Below, in pieces: positions 1 to 6,920 of a DNA stretch of 12,998 nucleotides. The stretch comes from Planctomycetaceae bacterium (GTDB lineage Bacteria; Planctomycetota; Planctomycetia; Planctomycetales; Planctomycetaceae). The stretch covers positions 1 to 12,998 of the forward strand of contig JALQWE010000055.1 of NCBI GenBank assembly GCA_023258825.1, in the 5' to 3' direction. Numbering within the stretch: the stretch's first letter is position 1; each line of letters starts with the position of its first letter. The notes beneath the pieces were generated by a model, which worked only from the letters and a program-made list of their open reading frames with translations, was not told the origin of the DNA and ran no database searches. A program made the position numbers and the translations under genes.

Positions 1-180
1 GTCCTGGCCCTCAACGGCGCCTGGCTGGCTGGCGCCACCAGCGCCGGGGTGGTCATGGCGGCGCTGCCGGCCTGCGTGGCGCTGTTGTCCAGGGCCTTCC
101 TCAAGGAGAACGAATCCCATTCTATCAGAAACCCCCTGACCCGTGTGAAAAATGCCGACCAAAACCCCGCCCCCGAGTGA
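1..180 (+). CDS. C-terminal end of a membrane protein (5'-truncated), possibly a MalG-type permease
   Basis: Frame 1 is open from the left edge to a TGA at 178-180, giving 59 residues. Residues 1-35 are strongly hydrophobic, with Ala/Val/Leu runs such as GVVMAALPACVALL, and look like a last transmembrane helix. A basic-polar tail follows and ends in NPAPE. The helix pattern W-x(4)-A..AG.V.AALP...LL..F resembles the terminal helix of MalG-type sugar ABC permeases, but only this tail is visible, so that assignment is a guess. Third codon positions of the first ~37 codons are almost all G or C, more than in the genes further right. The terminator at 202-229 supports a real gene end here. An unrelated polytopic membrane protein is equally possible. 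Confidence 0.55.
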   Translation, partial: VLALNGAWLAGATSAGVVMAALPACVALLSRAFLKENESHSIRNPLTRVKNADQNPAPE

Positions 181-201
181 ATCCGCCATCTTTTCCGGAA
201 C

Positions 202-229
202 GGCCCCCCTTTTGAGGATGGCCTTTTTT
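202..229 (+). terminator. Rho-independent terminator of the upstream gene
   Basis: A GGCC...GGCC stem starts 22 bases after the stop codon. It continues through a 2+2 mismatch into a second short paired segment (CCTT with GAGG, one G-U pair), and six T residues follow directly at 224-229. Position, stem and T-run fit an intrinsic terminator for the gene ending at 180. Confidence 0.6.
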
Positions 230-240
230 CGGGGAGGGCG

Positions 241-300
241 AACTTCCACGTGAGCCGCAAACCCTCCCCCACGAATACCAACTTCCACGTGAGCCGCAAA
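241..300. repeat. Two direct copies of a 21-bp intergenic repeat, period 39 bp
   Basis: AACTTCCACGTGAGCCGCAA plus a final A occurs identically at 241-261 and 280-300. Each copy is followed by a related C-rich stretch (ACCCTCCCCC and AAACCTCCCCCC). The repeat contains the palindrome CACGTG. It lies outside any gene, downstream of a terminator. From memory, GTGAGCCGCAGGCG-like elements are scattered between genes in some planctomycetes, and these copies look like a degenerate form; that family link is inference. Confidence 0.7.
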
Positions 301-426
301 CGCAAACCTCCCCCCACACCGCAGCCCCTTCACCGGGGAACGTCCGGGGAGTGGCCGTTTGCCTCGTGCCCGATGCCGCCTGTCGCCGGTAAAAGCGGCA
401 ACTCTGCCTGATTTGACTGCAAAAAA

Positions 427-457
427 CGGATCAAATCCGCTAGGATGGGGAGCGGAT
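427..457 (+). promoter_or_regulatory. Overlapping inverted repeats that could form alternative hairpins
   Basis: CGGAT (427-431) can pair with ATCCG (435-439). The same right arm, extended to ATCCGCT (435-441), can instead pair perfectly with AGCGGAT (451-457) across a 9-base loop. The two structures exclude each other. On DNA the same arrangement gives CGGAT half-sites in direct and inverted orientation, as in an operator. It sits about 100 bases before the haem-protein gene. Function is unproven. Confidence 0.35.
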
Positions 458-471
458 CTCGGGTAAGTTGC

Positions 472-502
472 AGACCGGCAGCAGACAGATCTGTGCCGGT
501 CT
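472..502 (+). promoter_or_regulatory. Strong leader hairpin upstream of the haem-protein gene
   Basis: AGACCGGCA (472-480) pairs perfectly with TGCCGGTCT (494-502), nine base pairs. Inside it CAGA (482-485) pairs with TCTG (490-493), leaving one bulged G and a CAGA loop. An outer GTTG/CAAC helix (467-470 with 506-509) can extend the structure. No T-run follows, so it is not a standard terminator. It ends 50 bases before the preferred GTG start and would be part of a 5' untranslated leader or a dyad operator. Confidence 0.45.
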
Positions 503-552
503 AATCAACAGCTTTGACTTATTTCAACTTTCAACAAGTTGGCGGTGTGGCA

Positions 553-3500
553 GTGAACAGTACGCTTTCTGTGGTATCGCTGGTTTCAACTCTGCGTCAC
601 TGGGTCGCAGGGTGTCTCCTTTTGCTGGTGGCTTTTCCCGTGCAGGCGGCCGAACTGAAGCTGCTGTTCATGGGTGACAACGGCCATCACAGACCGTCCG
701 AACGTTTTCAGGAACTGGCTCCTGTCCTGGAACAACGCGGCATCGAAATGAAGTACACGGACCGGATGGAAGACCTGACCCCGGAAGTGTTGCGGGATTT
801 CGATGGTCTCGTCCTGTATGCCAATATCGATCGCATTGAAGATGCACAGGCCACCGCCGTGCTCGAATACGTCGCCGCCGGCAAGGCCTTCATTCCTCTG
901 CACTGCGCCACATTCTGCTGGCGCAATCATCCGGAAATCGTCAAGTTGATGGGTGCACAGTTTCAGCGACACGGCGGACAGGTCTTCGGAACTCAGATTG
1001 TCACTCCCGATCACCCGATCATGCAGGGATTTGGCGGCTTCACCAGCTGGGACGAAACCTACATTCATCATCTGCACAACGAAGAGAATCGTGAGGTTCT
1101 GGAATACCGTGTGGAAGGCGAACAGGCAGAAGGTCGTGACCGTGAGCCGTGGACATGGACACGAACTCACGGAAAGGGCCGCGTCTTCTACACCGCCTGG
1201 GGACATGATCAGCGTACTTGGACCAATCCAGGCTTTGCCAGCCTGGTAGAACGCGGTATTCGCTGGGCCTGCAAAACCGATGTCTCCGTGGTCCCGGCGT
1301 TCACCGACCGTGATTCCTTCACGCCTCCGAAAATGACGTCCCCCAGAACCGATGTCGCCCCGTTTGAATTCGTGGACGTCGGCCCGAAGATTCCCAACTA
1401 CACCCCCGGTCGGCAGTGGGGTGTGCAGGGTGCTCCTCGCACGACAATGCAGCAACCACTGACTGTCGAAGAATCCATGAAGCACTATGTCACACCCGTC
1501 GACATGGCGCTTCGGCTTTACGCAGACGAACGCAGCTTTCAGGCCAAGCCCATCGCCATGAACTGGGATGAACGCGGACGCCTGTGGATCTGCGAAACTC
1601 TTGACTACCCCAATGAACTCGGTCAGAACCGAGACCGAATTCGGATTTGCGAGGACACGAATGGCGACCACGTCGCAGACAAGTTCACCGTCTTCGCTGA
1701 AAAGCTGTCCATTCCCACAGCCATCATGATCTATCGTGGCGGAGCCATCGTCCAGAATGCCACGGAAACACTGTACCTGAAAGACACCAACGGTGACGAT
1801 GTGGCAGACCTGCGCAAGGTGCTGATCACCGGCTTTGGTGCGGGCGACACGCATGGCGGCATCAGCAACTTCCGCTACGGCCTGGACAACTGGATCTGGT
1901 CGATGCAGGGCTACAACGACAGCACCCCCAAATACGGTCCTGCTGGCGCAGAAAAGACCGCCGAATCATTCCGCCAGGGGTTCTGGCGATTCCGTCTGTC
2001 GCAGACCGATCCCCCTGAGGTCACAGATGTAGAGTTCGTGCGCAGCACAAACAACAACACATGGGGACTGGGGATCAGCGAAGATGGATTGATCTTTGGC
2101 TCCACGGCTAACCACAACCCCAGCACCTTCATGCCAATCGCCAACCGCTACTATGAAAAAGTACGAGGCTGGGCACCGACCGATATTGGCACCATCGCTG
2201 ATACTCACCTGTTCAAAGCCATCACAGAAAATGTGCGACAGGTCGACCAGTTCGGCGGGTACACTGCCGGCGCCGGACATGCACTCTACACGGCCCGCAC
2301 ATTTCCACAGCAGTGGTGGAACAAAACCGCTTTTGTCTGCGAACCCACCGGGCACCTTGTCGGTACATTTCTGCTGCGTCGCGATGGCACCGGCTACAAA
2401 TCCACCAGCCCCACCAATCTGATTGCCAGCGACGACGAATGGGCCTCCCCGATCATGGCCGAAGTCGGCCCGGACGGCGCTGTCTGGGTTATTGATTGGT
2501 ACAACTACATCATTCAGCACAATCCAACTCCCCAGGGCTTCACCAACGGCAAAGGCAATGCCTACGAAAGTGATCTCCGGGACAAAAAGCACGGCCGTAT
2601 TTACCGAGTCGTTCCGGTCGCAGCTCAGGCTGCCAACGCCGCACCGACAGACACTCTGCATCCTTACCAAAGTCTTCATCAGGCCTCGGTGGACGAACTG
2701 GTCAGCACCCTGAAGCACCCCTCCATGACCTGGAGACTTCAGGCTCAGCGACTCCTGGTGGAACAGCGTGCCACCGCCGCCATACCGGCCCTCCTCGAAC
2801 TGGTCCGCGACAACTCCGTCGACGCAGTCGGCCTGAATGTGGGCGCGATTCACGCACTCTGGACACTCCAGGGAATCAATCCTGACGACCCCGCACCCGT
2901 GGTCGCAGCGGGCGAAGCCGCTCTGAATCATCCCTCTGCTGCCGTGCGTCGCAATGCGGCCGCGGTACTCAACTCCTGGACAGCCGGCCAGCAGGCCCTG
3001 CTGAACGCCGGAGCCCTCGCGAAGGACTCCGATGCGCAGGCCCGCCTGCAGGGACTGCTGTCACTGGCCGATATGGAAGAAGCCGCGAAAGCCGGCGAAA
3101 TCCTCGCTGCAGCCGTCGTTCGGCCGCAGGTTGACCTGTGGGAAAACGATGCGATCACCTGTGCCGCAGCCGTGCACGCCATCCCGTTTCTCAAGGCACT
3201 TGGCCGGGACGAAAGCACAGCCGGCAAAGAACTGCCAGGTCCCGCTCTGCGAACCACTGCACTGGTGACCGAACACATTGCACGCGGACGTCCCTCCGCT
3301 GAAAGTCTGCAGCTGCTGCTTAGAGGCCTGAGCGACGCATCACCGCAATTACTGGACACAGTGATTCGTGGTCTTGCCGAAAGCTGGCCACGCGATTACC
3401 GACTGCAGGCTGACAAGGCACTGGAACAGGCGCTGACCGCGTTGCTGAATAAGGTTCCCGGATCTGCTCGCGGAAAACTGCTGCAACTGGCAACGCTCTG

Positions 3501-5001
3501 CGGATCGAAGGCCCTGGATGCCTACGCCAAAGAAATCGTGGATTCACTGCTGGCTGTTGTTGGCAATCCAGAGGCCACCGTCGAAGCCCGTGTGGCCGCA
3601 GCGAAAGAAGCCGTCAGCTTCCGTGCAGATGACCCGGCAATCCTTGCCAGTGTCCTCAGCCACATCGCCACAGTTTCTCCGCCGGACCTGTCCAATGGTC
3701 TGATCGAAGCCGCTCTGCTCAGCAACTCAGAAACACTGGGCGCCCAGCTGATCGAACGCAGTGGTATGCTGACGCCACAGGCCAAGTCAGCGGCCATCCG
3801 CGGTCTTCTGGCGCGGCCTGCGACCACAGCAGCACTGCTGACCGCGGTCGAACAGGGAACGATGGATCTGGGTGACCTGACTCTGGATCAGAAGCAGGCG
3901 CTCCGCACCCATCCCGATCGCACGATCCGGGCTTCAGCCGAAAAGCTGATGGCCGCAGGAGGTGGTTTGCCGGACGCTGACCGTGACAAAGTACTCAAGT
4001 CGCTGCTGGAAATCTGCGAAGTGGAAGGCGACGTCAAAGCCGGCAAAGCCATGTTCGTCAAGCACTGCTCCAAGTGCCACATGCATGGATCAGAAGGCAA
4101 GGCAATCGGCCCGAACCTGACCGGCATGGCCGTTCATCCAAAGCATGAACTGCTGACGCACATCATTGACCCCAGCCGCAGTGTCGAAGGCAACTTCCGC
4201 ATCTACACTGTGGTTCGCACCGATGGTGTCGTCCTCAACGGTATGCTGTCTGGTGAATCCCGCACCGCGATCACTCTGATCGATACAGAAGGCAAGGAAA
4301 ATCAGATCGCCCGCGAAGATATCGAAGAACTCGTTCGCTCACGCAAATCGCTGATGCCCGAGGGCTTCGAAAAGCAGATGACGAAGGTTGAGCTGACCAG
4401 CCTCCTGGAATTCCTGACCGACAAGGGCAAATTTATCCCGATTTCACTTGATCGTTATGCCACTGCCATCAGCACCAAAGGCCTCTTCAGTAACGATGAT
4501 GAAGGCCCGGATCGGATGGTCTTTGGGGACTGGACTCCGAAAATCTTCAAGGATGTCCCATTCCTGCTCACCGATCCCCGGGGCAAGACGGTTCCCAATA
4601 TCATTCTGCTCAATGGCCCCTTCGGACCACTGCCACCGAAGATGCCAAAATCTGTGACTCTGCCACTGAATTCCGACGCAAAAGCTATCCATATGCTCAG
4701 CGGTGTCGGTGGCTGGAGCTTCCCTTATGATCAGGAGAAATCTGTCTCTGTGATCGTCCGGCTGCACTACAAGGGTGGCGACACGGAAGACATCAAGCTG
4801 CTGAACGGTGTGCACTTCGCTGACTACATTCGGCGAGTGGACGTACCGGGCTCTGAATTCGCCTACATGCTGGGTGGACAGCAGATTCGCCGGCTGACGG
4901 TCAATCCCGCCAAAAAGGACGTGATTGAATCCATCGAGCTGGTGAAAGGCCCCGACAACACGGCACCCATCGTGATGGCGGTGACTGTCGAGCGAAACTG
5001 A
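553..5001 (+). CDS. Exported ThuA / PVC-type dehydrogenase / HEAT / c-type haem fusion protein
   Basis: About 1482 residues. An N-terminal hydrophobic stretch (RHW then VAGCLLLLVAF) ends in PVQAA, a good signal peptidase I site near residue 33, so the protein should be exported. A ThuA-like domain covers about residues 34-245. A PVC-type membrane-bound dehydrogenase domain (TIGR02604 type) spans about 300-690 and carries two calcium-loop-like motifs, DTNGDHVADK at 368 and DTNGDDVADL at 411. A helical HEAT-like region follows (about 700-1150). A haem-binding domain (TIGR02603 type) then has CSKCH at 1172-1176. About 185 further residues form a probable beta-sandwich of unknown role. The family is thought to act on sugars or alcohols and pass electrons to c-type haem; the substrate here is unknown. 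Start choice: the frame opens at TTG 514, but GTG 553 has GGCGG seven bases upstream and leaves the signal peptide intact; the first in-frame ATG (670) would remove it. Two permease genes follow on the same strand. Confidence 0.93.
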   Translation: MNSTLSVVSLVSTLRHWVAGCLLLLVAFPVQAAELKLLFMGDNGHHRPSERFQELAPVLEQRGIEMKYTDRMEDLTPEVLRDFDGLVLYANIDRIEDAQATAVLEYVAAGKAFIPLHCATFCWRNHPEIVKLMGAQFQRHGGQVFGTQIVTPDHPIMQGFGGFTSWDETYIHHLHNEENREVLEYRVEGEQAEGRDREPWTWTRTHGKGRVFYTAWGHDQRTWTNPGFASLVERGIRWACKTDVSVVPAFTDRDSFTPPKMTSPRTDVAPFEFVDVGPKIPNYTPGRQWGVQGAPRTTMQQPLTVEESMKHYVTPVDMALRLYADERSFQAKPIAMNWDERGRLWICETLDYPNELGQNRDRIRICEDTNGDHVADKFTVFAEKLSIPTAIMIYRGGAIVQNATETLYLKDTNGDDVADLRKVLITGFGAGDTHGGISNFRYGLDNWIWSMQGYNDSTPKYGPAGAEKTAESFRQGFWRFRLSQTDPPEVTDVEFVRSTNNNTWGLGISEDGLIFGSTANHNPSTFMPIANRYYEKVRGWAPTDIGTIADTHLFKAITENVRQVDQFGGYTAGAGHALYTARTFPQQWWNKTAFVCEPTGHLVGTFLLRRDGTGYKSTSPTNLIASDDEWASPIMAEVGPDGAVWVIDWYNYIIQHNPTPQGFTNGKGNAYESDLRDKKHGRIYRVVPVAAQAANAAPTDTLHPYQSLHQASVDELVSTLKHPSMTWRLQAQRLLVEQRATAAIPALLELVRDNSVDAVGLNVGAIHALWTLQGINPDDPAPVVAAGEAALNHPSAAVRRNAAAVLNSWTAGQQALLNAGALAKDSDAQARLQGLLSLADMEEAAKAGEILAAAVVRPQVDLWENDAITCAAAVHAIPFLKALGRDESTAGKELPGPALRTTALVTEHIARGRPSAESLQLLLRGLSDASPQLLDTVIRGLAESWPRDYRLQADKALEQALTALLNKVPGSARGKLLQLATLCGSKALDAYAKEIVDSLLAVVGNPEATVEARVAAAKEAVSFRADDPAILASVLSHIATVSPPDLSNGLIEAALLSNSETLGAQLIERSGMLTPQAKSAAIRGLLARPATTAALLTAVEQGTMDLGDLTLDQKQALRTHPDRTIRASAEKLMAAGGGLPDADRDKVLKSLLEICEVEGDVKAGKAMFVKHCSKCHMHGSEGKAIGPNLTGMAVHPKHELLTHIIDPSRSVEGNFRIYTVVRTDGVVLNGMLSGESRTAITLIDTEGKENQIAREDIEELVRSRKSLMPEGFEKQMTKVELTSLLEFLTDKGKFIPISLDRYATAISTKGLFSNDDEGPDRMVFGDWTPKIFKDVPFLLTDPRGKTVPNIILLNGPFGPLPPKMPKSVTLPLNSDAKAIHMLSGVGGWSFPYDQEKSVSVIVRLHYKGGDTEDIKLLNGVHFADYIRRVDVPGSEFAYMLGGQQIRRLTVNPAKKDVIESIELVKGPDNTAPIVMAVTVERN

Positions 5002-5061
5002 ATCCGGCATCTGGTTTTCATGGCCTGCGGAATCTTCACCAGTCATGGGTGAGTCCCTGCC

Positions 5062-5066
5062 GGGAG
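5062..5066 (+). promoter_or_regulatory. Shine-Dalgarno deciding the first permease start
   Basis: GGGAG lies five bases before ATG 5072. The earlier in-frame ATG at 5045 has no purine-rich element before it, so 5072 is preferred. Confidence 0.6.
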
Positions 5067-5071
5067 TACAG

Positions 5072-6850
5072 ATGAGCCAGATTCAGGAATTGCCGTTACT
5101 TCGCCGGGAACTTCTTGAAAGTTCCCGGCGACCTCGTACCTGGATCGTCCGTGTTGTCATCGGTCTGGTGCTGTGTGGTCTGTTCGTAACGGCATGGGGC
5201 ACCCGGCAACCACCTCTGGACGCATCGGCTGCAGAATTCTTTGGTGCAGGTCCGGAGATCGCGAGGCTGGTGATCCTGTGCAGTTTGCTGGCGATGAGCC
5301 TGTTGCTGCCGGCCTTTGCCTGCTCCGCGATCTCCAGTGAACGAGAACGGCGGTCCTTGGAATTGCTGCTGCTGTCTCGGCTGAGTCCCTGGCACCTGAT
5401 GCTCGAAAAGTTCCTGATGCAGTTGGTACTGCCCTGCACAGTGCTGCTGATCATGGCACCGCTCCTGGGCGCTGCCTACGCCCTTGGCGGCATCCCGGCC
5501 AGCGGGTTGATGGGGGCGGGCCTTGCTTTGCTGGTCACAGCCATTCTGATCAACAGCGCGGGGATTCTCTGTTCAGCCCTGTTTGAGTCCACGGCAATTG
5601 CCTTCCTGGCCACCTTTGTGGTGTTGTTGCTGCTCGGTGCCGTTCCCGTGATTCTGATCGACATCGGATTAATGCCTCAGTGGGGTGTGCTGCAACAACT
5701 GCCGACCTTCGGACAGGGTCCATTCACCACATTTCTTTTGCTGGCACATCAGGGGGTGAGTGGTCAGCACGACCTGCGGTTGCAGCTCTTCGCCTGTGTG
5801 CCGCCACTGACACTTTCACTCCTGATGTTTGTCAGCAGTTGCCTGACGGTCATCCGGTGGCCTCACGAAGCCCCGCTGAACGATCGTCGGCAGCGAGCGA
5901 TCACGGCGTGGTGGCATCGGGCCTGTTCGAATTTCCTGCCGCGTTTTTCCGGGCGCAAGGCGACTGATTCTGCCACCGTCACTCAGGCGGCCGGGACAAC
6001 AGCATCTCTCAGTCAGCCAGTGAGGAACTCTCTGCCGCACTCTTCAATCGCCACCCGGGAAATTGCCAGGAATGAGCAGACGCACTGGAAAGCGCATCTC
6101 GGATACAGTGCGACACTGCTGATTGGTTTGCACTGGGCACGGGGAGAGATGCACCAATTTGAATTCATTCTGTTTGGCGCCACATTTCAGGTTTTCTTTC
6201 TCATCCTGTCTCTGCTGCTTGTGCTGGCAGCGGCCAGTAACAGCTTTGCCGCAGAGCGACAGCGGCAGACACTGGACATGCTGCTGGTGCTGCCCATCAG
6301 CAATCGACAACTGGTGTCTGAGAAGATGGCTGCCAGTGACCAGATTGCCCGGCGTGTCCTGCTTCCCAATGCTCTTCTGCTGGTGTCACGTTTGCTGATG
6401 ACACCCCTTGGACAGCAGAGCCTTTCAGAGATCCTGCTGCACCTGCTTTGCACCTCCGGCCATCTGCTGATTCTCCTCAGTCTGACAGCATGGATCACAC
6501 TGTGGTTTTCCCTGAGGATGAAGACACCAGTCTCGGCACTTCAGGGAAGTCTGACGGTGCTGCTGGGACTGTGCGGTGGCCCATTACTGCTGGTCTCAAT
6601 CCTGATTGTCATCGGCATGCAGCGATTACCGTGGAGCGTTTCTGGTTGGTATCTGAGTTCCCCGGTACTGATGTTCATGGCCAATGAGGTTCAATGGCTG
6701 CAGCGCAGTTATGGTGTGGTTGGATCAACAAAGCTGGTGATTTGCAGTCTGGTTATCTGGGGCCTGCTGGAACGAGTTGTTCGGTGGCAGGTACGTCGGG
6801 ATCTGAGTCCACTGTTGAACCGCCTGGATGGAACGGAGTGCATCGGGTAA
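5072..6850 (+). CDS. ABC-2 type transporter permease, double-module (first paralogue)
   Basis: 592 residues from ATG 5072. The protein is built as two repeats. Each begins with a charged cytoplasmic segment (LLRRELLESSRRPRTW at the N-terminus, REIARNEQTHWKAH near residue 335), then hydrophobic helices, then the signature S/A-ER-x-R-x-(S/T)-L-(E/D)-(L/M)-LL. That signature is SERERRSLELLLLSRLSP at residue 89 and AERQRQTLDMLLVLPIS near 394. The pattern is typical of ABC-2 family (GldF/NosY-like) permeases, which form the membrane channel of an export or assembly ABC transporter with a separate ATPase. A polar linker of about 60 residues separates the modules. The gene starts 70 bases after the haem-protein stop and is followed by a paralogue 70 bases on, so co-transcription is likely. 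The transported substrate cannot be told from sequence. Confidence 0.85.
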   Translation: MSQIQELPLLRRELLESSRRPRTWIVRVVIGLVLCGLFVTAWGTRQPPLDASAAEFFGAGPEIARLVILCSLLAMSLLLPAFACSAISSERERRSLELLLLSRLSPWHLMLEKFLMQLVLPCTVLLIMAPLLGAAYALGGIPASGLMGAGLALLVTAILINSAGILCSALFESTAIAFLATFVVLLLLGAVPVILIDIGLMPQWGVLQQLPTFGQGPFTTFLLLAHQGVSGQHDLRLQLFACVPPLTLSLLMFVSSCLTVIRWPHEAPLNDRRQRAITAWWHRACSNFLPRFSGRKATDSATVTQAAGTTASLSQPVRNSLPHSSIATREIARNEQTHWKAHLGYSATLLIGLHWARGEMHQFEFILFGATFQVFFLILSLLLVLAAASNSFAAERQRQTLDMLLVLPISNRQLVSEKMAASDQIARRVLLPNALLLVSRLLMTPLGQQSLSEILLHLLCTSGHLLILLSLTAWITLWFSLRMKTPVSALQGSLTVLLGLCGGPLLLVSILIVIGMQRLPWSVSGWYLSSPVLMFMANEVQWLQRSYGVVGSTKLVICSLVIWGLLERVVRWQVRRDLSPLLNRLDGTECIG

Positions 6851-6907
6851 ACTGCGGGGAAGAGTGGCAGGCAGGTCCACTGAGATTCACTGGGGTTGGC
6901 AAAATGC

Positions 6908-6915
6908 GGGAGGGG
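6908..6915 (+). promoter_or_regulatory. Shine-Dalgarno deciding the GTG start of the second permease
   Basis: GGGAGGGG lies five bases before GTG 6921. It makes that GTG the start rather than the open codons reaching back to 6828, which would overlap the first permease. Confidence 0.65.
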
Positions 6916-6920
6916 CATCT

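Noticed and set aside
125..319. Minus-strand Gly/Ser/Arg-rich frame across the terminator and repeat
   Set aside because: Low-complexity translation of C-rich intergenic repeats, not a protein.
413..446. Promoter-like TTGACT (413-418) and TAGGAT (441-446)
   Set aside because: The spacing is 22 bases, too long for a sigma-70 promoter, and no better pair was found.
586..1854. Long minus-strand open frame of 422 codons opposite the haem-protein gene
   Set aside because: It lies wholly antisense to a gene with clear domains, has no recognisable motif, and mirrors the codon pattern of the other strand.
1966..2931. Minus-strand open frame of 321 codons opposite the same gene
   Set aside because: Same reasons: antisense shadow, Cys- and Gly-rich without a domain pattern.
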